NCBI RefSeq assembly: GCF_000378225.1
Contig: NZ_KB905141.1
Span: 821,326 to 885,325, forward strand
DNA length: 64,000 nt
Reading direction: 5' to 3'
DNA from: Methylophilus methylotrophus DSM 46235 = ATCC 53528
Lineage (GTDB): Bacteria; Pseudomonadota; Gammaproteobacteria; Burkholderiales; Methylophilaceae
Of the stretch, positions 18,559-27,744 are shown piece after piece; positions within the stretch are counted from its first letter, which is position 1, and each line of letters opens with the position of its first letter. The position numbers and the translations under genes were made by a program. The notes beneath the pieces are model-generated. The model was given only the letters and a program-made list of their open reading frames with translations. It was not told where the DNA came from and did no database searches.

Positions 18559-19461
18559 ATGACGACCAATTTACAAACTATCCGTGACTGGCTGCGCTAT
18601 GCCGTGAGCCGTTTTGAAAATTCCGATATTTTTTATGGTCATGGCACCGATAACAGCTACGACGAAGCTGTGTGGCTGATTATGAGCGCGCTGCATTTGC
18701 CGCATGACACTCTGAATAACTTCCTTGATGCGCGTTTAACCTCAGAGGAGTGCCAGCATTTGGGAACACTCATTGAAAAGCGCGTCACCGAGCATACGCC
18801 AACGGCTTACCTTGTGAATGAAGCCTGGTTACGCGGATTCAAATTCTATGTTGATGAGCGCGTGATCGTGCCGCGCTCGTTTATTGCAGAATTACTGGAA
18901 GACGGTTTACAGCCCTGGGTGGAGTTCCCTGAAATGGTCGAATCGGCAGCCGATATTTGTACCGGTTCTGGCTGCCTGGGTGTTTTACTGGCGGAGGCAT
19001 TCCCCAATGCACATATTGACGTTGTCGATATTTCTCCAGATGCGATTGAAGTATGCAATATCAACATTGGTCGTTACGGCTTGGAACATCAGGTGCAAGC
19101 CGTACAATCCGACATGTTTACCGCACTCAAGGGTCGTAAATATGATGTCATTATCAGCAATCCGCCTTATGTGGATGCGCCTAGCATGGCTGAACTGCCA
19201 GAAGAGTATCGCAAAGAACCCCAATTGGCGTTAGGCAGTGGTGTTGCCGGACTGGACCACACGCATACTTTACTGACGCAGGCGGCTGAATATTTAAATG
19301 ATGGTGGCATACTGGTCGTGGAAATTGGCCATAACCGGGATGCGTTGCATGAAGCGTATCCTGACTTGCCATTCACCTGGCTGGACACCAGTGCCGGCGA
19401 CCAGTTTGTGTTTATGCTGACCAAAGAGGATTTAATAGAGGCTGGTTTGCAGGTTCAATAA
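18559..19461 (+). CDS. prmB: Ribosomal protein uL3 N5-glutamine methyltransferase
   Basis: 300 residues. SAM-dependent methylation of a glutamine in ribosomal protein L3. Rossmann motif I DICTGSGCLGVLLA (about residues 132-145), acidic loop DVVDISPDAIEVC, and the N-methyltransferase catalytic ISNPPYVDA (about 198-206) with the following LPEEYRKEPQLAL that separates PrmB from PrmC. It is last in the arsC-dapE-prmB run and is followed by a strong bidirectional terminator shared with rluB. Confidence 0.93.
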   Translation: MTTNLQTIRDWLRYAVSRFENSDIFYGHGTDNSYDEAVWLIMSALHLPHDTLNNFLDARLTSEECQHLGTLIEKRVTEHTPTAYLVNEAWLRGFKFYVDERVIVPRSFIAELLEDGLQPWVEFPEMVESAADICTGSGCLGVLLAEAFPNAHIDVVDISPDAIEVCNINIGRYGLEHQVQAVQSDMFTALKGRKYDVIISNPPYVDAPSMAELPEEYRKEPQLALGSGVAGLDHTHTLLTQAAEYLNDGGILVVEIGHNRDALHEAYPDLPFTWLDTSAGDQFVFMLTKEDLIEAGLQVQ

Positions 19462-19497
19462 CCCAGCAAGCTGAAAAAACACGGTAATGCCAGTCAT

Positions 19498-19528
19498 AAA
19501 AAAGCACTTCAATCAGAAGTGCTTTTTT
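19498..19528. terminator. Bidirectional rho-independent terminator, prmB/rluB
   Basis: A perfect 13-bp stem (AAAAAAGCACTTC against its complement) with an AATCA loop, A-run on the left and T-run on the right. It serves the converging prmB and rluB. Confidence 0.9.
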
Positions 19529-19543
19529 ATTTTCACCAGCAGC

Positions 19544-20650
19544 TTAACCGCGGCCCCGATTACGGTCACTGCGTTTATTGGCGCCGCTATTGATACGTGC
19601 ATTCTGCAGCGAGGCCTGTTTTAGATCAGAATCCTGGCGAATACGGCGATTACCAGTGGGTGCACGTGCCGGACGCTCGCTACTGTTAGCCGGGGCATTT
19701 GCCGCCTCCAGTAAGCTACGACGCTGTTTGCGTACTTTGGGAGTAAACACGCGGGTTGCACGGTCACGGTCATGCGGGCTCATTTGCTTGAGTGGCTTGC
19801 GTGGCACAGGCAAGCCTGCCCATTCCAGCAAAGCAACTACTTGCTTCTGCTCAAGTTTAAGCATAGTGCCACGCTTAAGACGTGGCGGCAGCGCAATCGG
19901 GCCAAACCGCACGCGCATGAGGCGGCTCACCGGCAAATGAAAAGCCTCGAACAGGCGCCGCACCTCACGGTTACGTCCTTCCTTGATCACTACCTGGTAC
20001 CACTTGTTAGCACCTTCTCCGCCATTGGCGTAAATGCTTTCAAAATTAGCCGGGCCATCTTCAAGTTCTATGCCATGGGTTAATTGTGACATCTGCTCTG
20101 GCGTCAGTTCACCCAAAATACGCACCGCATATTCACGTTCCACCTCGTAGCGTGGGTGCATGAAACGGTTAGCCAGCTCGCCAGAATTGGTAAAGATCAG
20201 CAAGCCACTGGTATTCATATCCAGACGGCCAATGGCGATCCATTTCCCCTGCTTGATCCGCGGCAGCTTGTCAAAGACGGTGGCACGCCCTTCCGGGTCA
20301 TCCTGCGTCACCATCTCACCCTCAGGCTTGTGATACAACAGCACTTGCGGCAGTTCTGCTTCAAATGGTAGATGCAGGATACGGCTATCAAGACGCACGA
20401 TATCATGCTCATCAACCACCGCCCCTACCTGAGCCACCTGGCCATTAATAGTGATACGCCCCATTTCGATTAATGTTTCCATCTCGCGACGTGAGCCAAA
20501 CCCAGCCATCGCCAACAATTTGTGCAGCCGTTGCCCCGAGCGTGGCGCTGAAGGCGCGTCCACACCTTCAGCAGTCTCTGCTACCGGCGTTTGCACTTTG
20601 GGGGGACGGGTCCCGGAAACAGTTTTTGGGGATTTAAATGGGCGAGCCAT
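19544..20650 (-). CDS. rluB: 23S rRNA pseudouridine(2605) synthase
   Basis: 368 residues, longer than E. coli RluB (291). A basic N-terminal tail (1-37), an S4 RNA-binding domain (about 40-85: QRLHKLLAMAGFGSRREME), and the RsuA/RluB catalytic domain with the nucleophilic Asp in GRLDMNTSGLLIFTN (about 143-157). It ends in a long, basic, low-complexity Arg/Asn/Ser tail (about 285-368). RluB rather than RluE/F by the KVRKQ-type tail and the EGRNREVRRLFEA block. Head of the minus-strand recJ-side cluster by position, though transcribed separately. Confidence 0.9.
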   Translation of the reverse strand: MARPFKSPKTVSGTRPPKVQTPVAETAEGVDAPSAPRSGQRLHKLLAMAGFGSRREMETLIEMGRITINGQVAQVGAVVDEHDIVRLDSRILHLPFEAELPQVLLYHKPEGEMVTQDDPEGRATVFDKLPRIKQGKWIAIGRLDMNTSGLLIFTNSGELANRFMHPRYEVEREYAVRILGELTPEQMSQLTHGIELEDGPANFESIYANGGEGANKWYQVVIKEGRNREVRRLFEAFHLPVSRLMRVRFGPIALPPRLKRGTMLKLEQKQVVALLEWAGLPVPRKPLKQMSPHDRDRATRVFTPKVRKQRRSLLEAANAPANSSERPARAPTGNRRIRQDSDLKQASLQNARINSGANKRSDRNRGRG

Positions 20651-20757
20651 GCTTAACCTCTTGAATGAAGGCTGTATTTTACCGTATTTAGGGCATACTC
20701 TCTAAAGCTAAATACATTGCGGCTGATTTAGCGCGAGCAGATGAAGGCTCAAGCCTG

Positions 20758-22443
20758 TCAGGCCGTCACCGCATGCATCACTTGCAATTGCAAATTGCGG
20801 TTGCCATTAAACTCATTGACTTGTAAGGCATACGCAATTTCTATCTGTTCTGGCAGCAACTCGGCATGCTGAAAATAAATGGCATCAAACTGTTGGTTAT
20901 GTTTTTGCAGGCGCAGCTTCAAATGCTTTTCACCCAGTATGCGTTGCTGCAACACCTGAAAGCGGTCATAGAATACTGGCTGTGGAAAGCCTTGGCCCCA
21001 TACCTGCTGCGTCAGCAACTCCGCTGTCTGCATGGTCATTTCATGCACCTCGAGGCTACCATCGGTCTCAAGAATTTCCTGCAAGGTTTCAGCATCTATC
21101 AGGCTTTGTACCACTTGCTCAAAAGTGTGCTGGAAACGCGCAAAATCCACTGCGCGAATACTGAGTCCCGCAGCCATGGCATGGCCTCCAAATTTAACAA
21201 TCAGATCAGGCTGCTGCTTGGTGACGAGGTCCAGTGCATCGCGTAGATGTAAACCGGCAATGGAGCGGCCAGAGCCTTTGATGAGCCCATCCCCTGCATC
21301 GGCGAAAGCAATCACTGGCCGGTGAAAACGCTCCTTGATGCGCGAAGCCAGGATACCAATCACGCCTTGGTGCCAGTCTGGCTGAAAAACGCTAATCGTA
21401 TATTGAGAGTCCGTAAAATCGTGTGTCAGGTCAGCCATGGCATCCCACTGCATTTCTGCTTCGATCTGCTTGCGTTCGGCATTCAACACATGCAATTGCT
21501 GGGCATACTGCATGGCTTCTAGTGGTGTTTCTGCGAGCAGGCAGCGTATACCTATGGTCATATCATCCAGTCGACCAGCCGCATTGAGGCGTGGCCCCAC
21601 GTAAAACCCCAAATCCTGCGCATTGACCTGTGCCGGGTCACGCCCAGCGAGTTTAAGGATGGCCAGAATACCAGGACAAGCCATGCCCTGCCTGATACGT
21701 TTGAGTCCCTGCCTGACCAGAATACGGTTATTGGCATCCAGCCTGACCAGGTCTGCCACCGTCCCCAAGGCCACCAGATCAAGCAAACTGCCCAAATGCA
21801 CCTCATCTTCTGCCAACATACCGCGTTGCTTGAGCTCGGCACGCAGAGCGATCAGCACATAAAACATGACCCCCACGCCAGCCAGGTGCTTGCTCGGAAA
21901 ATCACAGCCACGCTGGTTAGGGTTGACGATGCAATCTGCGGCGGGCGTTTGTTCACCCGGCAAATGGTGATCGGTAATCAATACCTGCATGCCTAGTGCT
22001 TTTGCTGCTGCCACACCATCAATACTGGCAATCCCGTTATCTACAGTCAAAATCACCTCTGGCTGTTGTGTCGCCGCAAGCGCCACGATTTCCGGTGTGA
22101 GGCCGTAGCCATATTCAAAGCGGTTGGGGACCAGAAAATCGACCCGTGCGCCCATCATATCTAACCCACGCATGGCAACGCTGGTTGCCGTCGCGCCATC
22201 GGCATCATAATCGCCAATAATGAGAATGCGTTTTTGCTGTGTAATTGCGTCTGCCAGCAATTGCGCCATGCGGGTGGCGCCGGTGAGCGCGTCTGGCTTC
22301 AGCAAGTGCGGCATCTCTTGCAATGACCAGTCCTCGGCACTTACAGACCTGGCCGCCAGTAACCTTGCCAGCAAATTGGGTAATCCCTGTGCCTGCAACG
22401 CTTCAACACCACTGTTTGAATATACTCTCTGTTGGACTCTCAT
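20758..22443 (-). CDS. recJ: Single-stranded-DNA-specific 5'-3' exonuclease RecJ
   Basis: 561 residues, near family length. DHH phosphoesterase: IGDYDADGATATS (about residues 76-88), VDNGIA, and ITDHHLPG (about 155-162) give the metal-binding aspartates and histidines; the DHHA1 part carries SGRSIAGLHLRDAL and KFGGHAMAAG. Acts in recombination and mismatch repair. The RpfE-like gene lies just upstream on the same strand, 32 bases away, an arrangement seen next to recJ in several beta- and gammaproteobacteria. Confidence 0.94.
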   Translation of the reverse strand: MRVQQRVYSNSGVEALQAQGLPNLLARLLAARSVSAEDWSLQEMPHLLKPDALTGATRMAQLLADAITQQKRILIIGDYDADGATATSVAMRGLDMMGARVDFLVPNRFEYGYGLTPEIVALAATQQPEVILTVDNGIASIDGVAAAKALGMQVLITDHHLPGEQTPAADCIVNPNQRGCDFPSKHLAGVGVMFYVLIALRAELKQRGMLAEDEVHLGSLLDLVALGTVADLVRLDANNRILVRQGLKRIRQGMACPGILAILKLAGRDPAQVNAQDLGFYVGPRLNAAGRLDDMTIGIRCLLAETPLEAMQYAQQLHVLNAERKQIEAEMQWDAMADLTHDFTDSQYTISVFQPDWHQGVIGILASRIKERFHRPVIAFADAGDGLIKGSGRSIAGLHLRDALDLVTKQQPDLIVKFGGHAMAAGLSIRAVDFARFQHTFEQVVQSLIDAETLQEILETDGSLEVHEMTMQTAELLTQQVWGQGFPQPVFYDRFQVLQQRILGEKHLKLRLQKHNQQFDAIYFQHAELLPEQIEIAYALQVNEFNGNRNLQLQVMHAVTA

Positions 22444-22475
22444 CTGATGCTCTAGTTAGACCTCTCCAAACCCAT

Positions 22476-23438
22476 TTACCTTGCCGCAGCCAATGTTGTT
22501 TCGAGTTGCTGTAATAACGTTTCCAATGTGTAGGGCTTTCGCCAGAACTGCCAGCGAAATTGTTTTTTATAACTTATTTCAATGCTGCGCTCTGCAAATG
22601 GGATCACCACACGCAACGCTGATATCCGTCCTGTTTGCAAAGCACGAGACACCTCTGCCCAGTTGACCGTTTGCCATTGGTCAGCTACCCAGATTCCGTC
22701 AGTCATTTGTTGATCAGCAAACATGGTTGACATTGGGATGAATTGTGCCGCAGCCAGTCGACTGGCTTGCAAGCCTGAAAAGATATCCCCTTGCCCACTC
22801 ACAGTCAGTTGCATGGCTGGCCAGGCTGGAATGTGGCCCACACTGGCAAACCATAAGCTATTTAATGTTTCCGGCCAATTGGTCACAGCCGGGGAATACG
22901 CGGCCTCATGCAACAGCATTTGTATTTCATTGGTCCATTGCCTTATCACAGAAGCATCTGGCCCTTGCGGTTGCCACTGCATGGCCTGCTGGTAAAGGCA
23001 ATCCTGCGGCCATTGCATCTGCGCATTTATTTCACGCACGGGCACCACCCACCAATAGCGCTGGCTCGGATCCTCGTGAATAGTAAACTCCTCCAAGAAG
23101 TGTTTTTTTAACCGTTCAGTCAACACGGCATACACATCTGCAGCAAGCGGAACGACCGATTGCAGGCTGAAGGTATCACGGCGCAAGCCCAGATGCACAG
23201 GTAACAGGCAGAATGCCGGGGGCGCAACTGGCAATGGCATCCTGGCACACAATACCGCCGATGTCGCATCCCCGCTGGCACCCAGACACTGCCACAATGA
23301 CTTCAGCGGAGACAACGAGTTGACTTGCCACTGTGCCCTTAAAAAAATGGGACACTGCTCTACGAGAGAGTGGATCATGTCAGCGGGCCGCGCGGCGGCA
23401 TCCGACAGATAATCTGTGATATAAATTTGCTGTATCAT
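22476..23438 (-). CDS. RpfE-like protein linked to recJ, function unknown
   Basis: 320 residues, no signal peptide or membrane helix, Trp- and Gln-rich. Proteins annotated RpfE-type regulatory protein occupy the same place beside recJ in Xanthomonas and in many betaproteobacteria, and some resemble the metal-independent phosphoglycerate mutase fold. I base the label on that linkage and on general features (CLLPVHLGLRRDTF, SLWFASVGHIPAW), not on a firm motif match. Biochemical role unknown. Probably co-transcribed with recJ. Confidence 0.6.
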   Translation of the reverse strand: MIQQIYITDYLSDAAARPADMIHSLVEQCPIFLRAQWQVNSLSPLKSLWQCLGASGDATSAVLCARMPLPVAPPAFCLLPVHLGLRRDTFSLQSVVPLAADVYAVLTERLKKHFLEEFTIHEDPSQRYWWVVPVREINAQMQWPQDCLYQQAMQWQPQGPDASVIRQWTNEIQMLLHEAAYSPAVTNWPETLNSLWFASVGHIPAWPAMQLTVSGQGDIFSGLQASRLAAAQFIPMSTMFADQQMTDGIWVADQWQTVNWAEVSRALQTGRISALRVVIPFAERSIEISYKKQFRWQFWRKPYTLETLLQQLETTLAAAR

Positions 23439-23561
23439 GCGAAAACAAATACACTAGGTTCACGAAAAAACTGAGCATCTGGCCGCTTGAAAAATAACAG
23501 GCTAGCCAGGTTGTGATGGTTATAATCAATGGGTCTTATACACGAAATTAGGGGGGATGTC

Positions 23562-23621
23562 ATGAATCTGATTCAATGGCTATTCTGCCTGGCGGTATAC
23601 GCGCCTGCTGATTCAATTTGA
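23562..23621 (+). CDS. Possible 19-residue leader ORF before the GGDEF-EAL gene
   Basis: ATG preceded by an AGGGGGG run 6 bases upstream, encoding MNLIQWLFCLAVYAPADSI then TGA. The stop is 18 bases before the start of the c-di-GMP gene at 23640. The peptide is hydrophobic enough to be a membrane microprotein or a truncated signal sequence; it may equally be a translated leader. The strong ribosome site contrasts with the poor one of the large gene downstream. Confidence 0.4.
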   Translation: MNLIQWLFCLAVYAPADSI

Positions 23622-23639
23622 TTAGATTACTTGGAATCC

Positions 23640-25736
23640 ATGCCTTTTTTCCAAAATTTAAGTATCCAGTCCAGATTACTGCTGTTAGTGATCGGACCCG
23701 TGTTTGCGTTATCCTGTATTTTGCTGCTGTTTGATTTTAAAGAACAGCTGCAACGCGAAGAAGACAAGCTGAACCAGCATGCCCTGACCACCGCAAAATT
23801 CCTTTCTGCGGTCATCCATAACCAGACCGAGTTGCAGGGCCCGAAATATATAGAGCGGCTGCTCAAAGCGAGCCAGCTCAATCGTGAACCGTATTTGTCC
23901 CTGATGATTGCCGATGCCAATAATCGCCCGATTGCCCACCTGGGCACCTCATTCAGTATGCAGGAAGCTCTGCCGCAACAGGATACTGTCGTCATGCAGC
24001 AAAACACGCATGACATCACCATGGTGAAAGTCTTTTCTACCGAGCCTGCCCACAATTTGCTGGGTTATGTCTTTGTTGCTATCGATAAAGCCGCCCTGAT
24101 AGAAGATCATCGCGACGCCTTCATTAAAAATGTTGGCTACATCACGCTGGCGTTGATGCTGTGCTCTATTCTTGTCAGCTGGGTGAGCCGATCAATTAGT
24201 CAACCTATCCGTGACATGACCGCTGCCCTGAAACGCTTTATGATAGGCAGCCAGCAAGTCAGCCACGGCAAAAATACTTTACCGGAAATCAAATCCCTGC
24301 AAAGCACCATTAACCAAATTTCGAGGGAAATGCAGCATGTGGAAGCCGATATGCGGCACCGTATTCAGGATGCGCAAGCGCAACTGCGCTATCAGGCCCG
24401 CCATGACGCTCTCACCGGACTAGTTAACCGCCAGGAGCTCGAACGACGGCTGCAGCAAGCCTTGCAAGACGTAAAGCTGCACAGGGCCAACCATGTATTC
24501 TGCTACATGGACCTTGACCAGTTCCGCGTCATCAATGATACCTGCGGCCATCTGGCTGGCGATGAAATGCTGCGCCAGATCAGTATGATCCTGAGCCAAC
24601 GCATCCGTGCCGAAGATACTTTCGCACGGCTGGGCGGCGATGAATTTGGCCTGTTACTGAGCTACTGCCAGGTTGAAAAAGCCATTGAAATAGCGGCACA
24701 GTTACGACAAATGGTGGAAACCTTCCGCTTTATGCACGAAGGCCGTCTGTTCCAGACTGGCATCAGCATAGGGATCGTCGAGATTACCGCTGATTTGAAA
24801 GATGTCGGCCAGATTACACGCCATGCCGATGCCGCCTGTTATGTGGCAAAAGATAATGGCCGTAACCAGATTCACCTGTTTCACCCCGAAGATGATGTAC
24901 TACTCAAGCGCCATGTGGAAATGGAATGGGTAGTGCGCATCAACGAGGCCATAGAACACAACGATTTCGTGCTGTACTGCCAGGGGATCTTTCCACTACA
25001 GAGCAAAGAGCTACCACATTTCTATGAAATCCTGATCCGCAAACGGGATGAACATGGCGGCATTATCCCTCCTGCCGAATTTCTACCCTCGGCGGAGCGC
25101 TATCACCTGATGACCAAGATTGACCGCTGGGTGATCCAGCATGCATTTATGGCATTACAACCCCTGTTTAAAACACAATCCAGCCTCAAGCCGTTTATTG
25201 TCAGCATCAACCTCTCAGGCATGTCACTCGGCGATGCGCAGTTGTTGCCCTATATTCAGAACTGTTTTGAAACCTATGACATTCCGCCAACCCACGTATG
25301 CTTTGAGGTCACCGAAACGTCCGCCATCATTAATATCGACAACACCATCAAACTCATTCTTGAGTTACAGAAATGGGGCACACGATTCATGCTGGATGAC
25401 TTTGGCAGTGGCATGTCTTCATTCAGCTATTTGAAACACCTGCCCGTCAATTTCCTGAAAATGGATGGTGCTTACGTGAAAGACATCACCAGCAGCAAGG
25501 TTGACCTAGCCATGGCAAAAGCCATACAGAGCGTCGCCCAATCGATGGGAATCCAGACCATCGCCGAATACGTGGAAGATGAAGCTACCTTGGACTGCCT
25601 CAAGGAAATGGGGGTGGCGTATGCTCAAGGATTCTATCTGAATAGACCCCTGCCGCTCAGCGATGCGCTGGCCAGACATACCACGGTCATTCCACAACAA
25701 CAAGCTGCCAGCATCGTTCCTGACGCCAGCGTTTAA
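23640..25736 (+). CDS. Periplasmic-sensing GGDEF-EAL c-di-GMP protein
   Basis: 698 residues from the ATG; a TTG three codons earlier is possible. TM1 about 11-31, periplasmic sensor about 32-165, TM2 about 166-186, HAMP-like linker with SISQPIRDMT, coiled coil, then GGDEF (about 255-410) with LGGDEF and an RAED I-site five residues before, and EAL (about 430-680). The EAL motif itself reads EIL (FYEILIRK), keeping the Glu; NLS, EVTET, LDDFGSGMSSF, KMDG, AEYVEDE and QGF are intact. Both cyclase and phosphodiesterase activity look possible. Unlike the 14906 gene, it senses from the periplasm. Confidence 0.87.
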   Translation: MPFFQNLSIQSRLLLLVIGPVFALSCILLLFDFKEQLQREEDKLNQHALTTAKFLSAVIHNQTELQGPKYIERLLKASQLNREPYLSLMIADANNRPIAHLGTSFSMQEALPQQDTVVMQQNTHDITMVKVFSTEPAHNLLGYVFVAIDKAALIEDHRDAFIKNVGYITLALMLCSILVSWVSRSISQPIRDMTAALKRFMIGSQQVSHGKNTLPEIKSLQSTINQISREMQHVEADMRHRIQDAQAQLRYQARHDALTGLVNRQELERRLQQALQDVKLHRANHVFCYMDLDQFRVINDTCGHLAGDEMLRQISMILSQRIRAEDTFARLGGDEFGLLLSYCQVEKAIEIAAQLRQMVETFRFMHEGRLFQTGISIGIVEITADLKDVGQITRHADAACYVAKDNGRNQIHLFHPEDDVLLKRHVEMEWVVRINEAIEHNDFVLYCQGIFPLQSKELPHFYEILIRKRDEHGGIIPPAEFLPSAERYHLMTKIDRWVIQHAFMALQPLFKTQSSLKPFIVSINLSGMSLGDAQLLPYIQNCFETYDIPPTHVCFEVTETSAIINIDNTIKLILELQKWGTRFMLDDFGSGMSSFSYLKHLPVNFLKMDGAYVKDITSSKVDLAMAKAIQSVAQSMGIQTIAEYVEDEATLDCLKEMGVAYAQGFYLNRPLPLSDALARHTTVIPQQQAASIVPDASV

Positions 25737-25830
25737 CAGCCGTTACACTTAGGCGACCGGAGTATAAGCCCAAGTGGCCTCCTTATTGAGGCATTCACCT
25801 CTCACGAACAGCAGATGCTCGTTGGGGAAA

Positions 25831-25938
25831 TCAGCAATTCCCTTTCTTAGCCTGTCCAGGCGGACAATGGTCGCGCACAACGACACATCCAGGTAACAAA
25901 AGACCAAGCACAGTAATTGCCACGATTATTTTCTTCAT
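25831..25938 (-). CDS. Small lipoprotein with HCPPGQAKKGNC tail, 35 aa
   Basis: ATG preceded by AGGGAAT; 35 residues in two parts: MKKIIVAITVLGLLLPGC, a signal peptide with lipobox LLPGC, and a 17-residue mature tail VVVRDHCPPGQAKKGNC. The HCPPGQAKKGxC pattern recurs, to my knowledge, in very short predicted lipoproteins of many proteobacteria, function unknown. Its two Cys could pair or bind metal. It is isolated in a non-coding stretch downstream of the GGDEF-EAL gene and convergent with it. Confidence 0.72.
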   Translation of the reverse strand: MKKIIVAITVLGLLLPGCVVVRDHCPPGQAKKGNC

Positions 25939-26117
25939 ATGATTCCCTGTAGATTAAACATTAAAGTCTTCATTATATAAAGCAAGCAGTCCACAAGATA
26001 CTTTTACCCTCTCGAATGAATAGTCGAAAAAAATAACTCGAAACTTTGATGTATTTTATGGATCGATATACAAGTATAGCGTTTTTAACTTCAATCTTAA
26101 TCAGGTAAGGAGACTCA

Positions 26118-26297
26118 ATGGTAGCTCTCAAATTATTGTTGGCGGCGGTACTCTTAGGTTCCCTTATCTGGACATTGATCAATCCTGGTTATGAGCCTAT
26201 CACAGCAGTGATCATCGCAGCCGGATGCCTGTTAGCAATACGTGTTAACGAGCGTGCGCAAAAAGATAAACGAACCTACAAACCGGAAAATGATTAA
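26118..26297 (+). CDS. Small two-helix membrane protein, 59 aa
   Basis: ATG with AAGGAG 7 bases upstream. Two hydrophobic segments (about residues 3-20 and 27-41) joined by a short NPGYEP turn, then a charged tail ending KPEND. No recognised family; the layout resembles small inner-membrane proteins. It lies in an AT-richer pocket between the c-di-GMP gene and tRNA-Pro. Confidence 0.6.
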   Translation: MVALKLLLAAVLLGSLIWTLINPGYEPITAVIIAAGCLLAIRVNERAQKDKRTYKPEND

Positions 26298-26450
26298 CTG
26301 GTTTTTTGAATACATCACGTACTATCATTACAAGGTCATGTGTCACGCACCTTAGACTCACGCATACGTCACCTAAACACCGCTTTGATTTTTAAGCCAA
26401 TTACTCCACAATCCATATTGCAAATAAGAGAGTAGACGCTGAGGTACATT

Positions 26451-26852
26451 TTGATAAGAGTAATCATTTTTCTGGCTGCTTTACTAACAGTATCATGTGT
26501 CAAGCAATCAATCACCACAACGAATACTTATGAAAAAGCACTGCCGTTTTCTAAAGCAGAAATAAAAAAAACAGAGGCTGAGCAAGAAATTATCTGTGCT
26601 AAATATTCAGCGAAATCAAATGCAAGATTAAACCGAATAGCAGAAATGGATGCCGCTTCAAAGGATAAGCGCTTAACGCCACATCAGAAATCCGAAAAAC
26701 ATGATTATTTAATGGCGCATTTAAATGATGGTTTAGAGGAAGCCGAAAAATTAAAAGACAAGTGTGATGCTTTGAATAAAAGGCTGGATGAAATGTATGA
26801 GGCAAATCATATAGCCGGTGATAAATTCTTGGAACAGCGAAAACGTAAATAA
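26451..26852 (+). CDS. Probable lipoprotein, 133 aa, function unknown
   Basis: Starts on TTG with GAGG 8 bases before it. The signal sequence MIRVIIFLAALLTVSC gives a lipidated Cys at residue 16. The mature part is Lys/Glu/Ala-rich and mostly helical (heptad-like stretches about residues 38-120), with a second and third Cys near 49 and 104. Base composition is clearly AT-richer than the housekeeping neighbours, suggesting recent acquisition or relaxed selection. No family recognised. Confidence 0.6.
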   Translation: MIRVIIFLAALLTVSCVKQSITTTNTYEKALPFSKAEIKKTEAEQEIICAKYSAKSNARLNRIAEMDAASKDKRLTPHQKSEKHDYLMAHLNDGLEEAEKLKDKCDALNKRLDEMYEANHIAGDKFLEQRKRK

Positions 26853-27120
26853 TCGCGTCCGCTTATCCTAATAAGTTTAAACAAGCTTTTTTTCATCATA
26901 AAGCTTGTCTGTCTTAGCAGTTAATTGTGAATTGCTGAAGGTTTTAAATGACAGCGTTATTTGGGGATAACTTCCACTGCGTAAGTTGTTTTACCCCGAA
27001 GTTACCCCAACTTAACCGTGGATTTCGATAGACTAGATTATAGCTATAGACACACAAATGGCTTTAAAACGTTATTTAAAGGCTATTTATGGATTGTATT
27101 GGATGGCTTTGGAAAGAATT
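26853..27120. other. Non-coding stretch before tRNA-Pro
   Basis: Holds a 9-bp stem (ACAAGCTTT at 26881 with AAAGCTTGT at 26900) that could end transcription of the preceding lipoprotein gene, though no T-run follows. Otherwise AT-rich sequence with nothing I can assign. Confidence 0.4.
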
Positions 27121-27198
<78 letters not shown>

Positions 27199-27301
27199 CG
27201 TTTGACTCGAGCAGGAACCCACTCGAAAAGAAGGCTGCATTATAAAGCAAAACCGCATATTCGCTAAGCAGAATATGCGGTTTTAATGGCTTGCGATCTG
27301 C

Positions 27302-27730
27302 TTAGGTGGGTACTTTGAGCAGTTGCAGGACCTGTTGAATTTGTTCTCTGAGGGCTACCACATCCACGGCCGGGTATTGGATCTCTTCAGGCATGAGAGA
27401 TGGCGCATTTGAACGAGGTGTTGAAGCAACTTCTTGGGTAGTGCGTGGTTTTTCTGCCTTTTCATCCACACCATCCAGGCGGTTGCGCGCACCGCTAATG
27501 GTAAATCCTTGCTCATAGAGCAGTTCACGAATTTTGCGGATAAGCAGTACTTCATGATGTTGATAGTAGCGGCGATTGCCACGACGCTTGACGGGTTTGA
27601 GTTGAGTAAACTCCTGCTCCCAATAACGCAATACGTGCGGCTTAACCCCACACAACTCGCTGACTTCACCAATCGTGAAATAGCGTTTGGCAGGGATAGG
27701 CGGCAAGGTGACTTTTTGCGTGTCTAGCAT
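27302..27730 (-). CDS. MerR-family transcriptional regulator downstream of ihfA
   Basis: 142 residues. N-terminal winged helix of MerR type (about 16-85): YFTIGEVSELCGVKPHVLRYWEQEF followed in pieces by a basic KRRGNRRYY wing. The C-terminus is short, with no metal-binding cysteines, and ends in a hydrophobic helix. This regulator directly after ihfA in the pheST operon is a common, uncharacterised arrangement in beta- and gammaproteobacteria. Its targets are unknown. It starts 14 bases after the ihfA stop. Confidence 0.9.
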   Translation of the reverse strand: MLDTQKVTLPPIPAKRYFTIGEVSELCGVKPHVLRYWEQEFTQLKPVKRRGNRRYYQHHEVLLIRKIRELLYEQGFTISGARNRLDGVDEKAEKPRTTQEVASTPRSNAPSLMPEEIQYPAVDVVALREQIQQVLQLLKVPT

Positions 27731-27744
27731 GTCGTCGAATCAGA

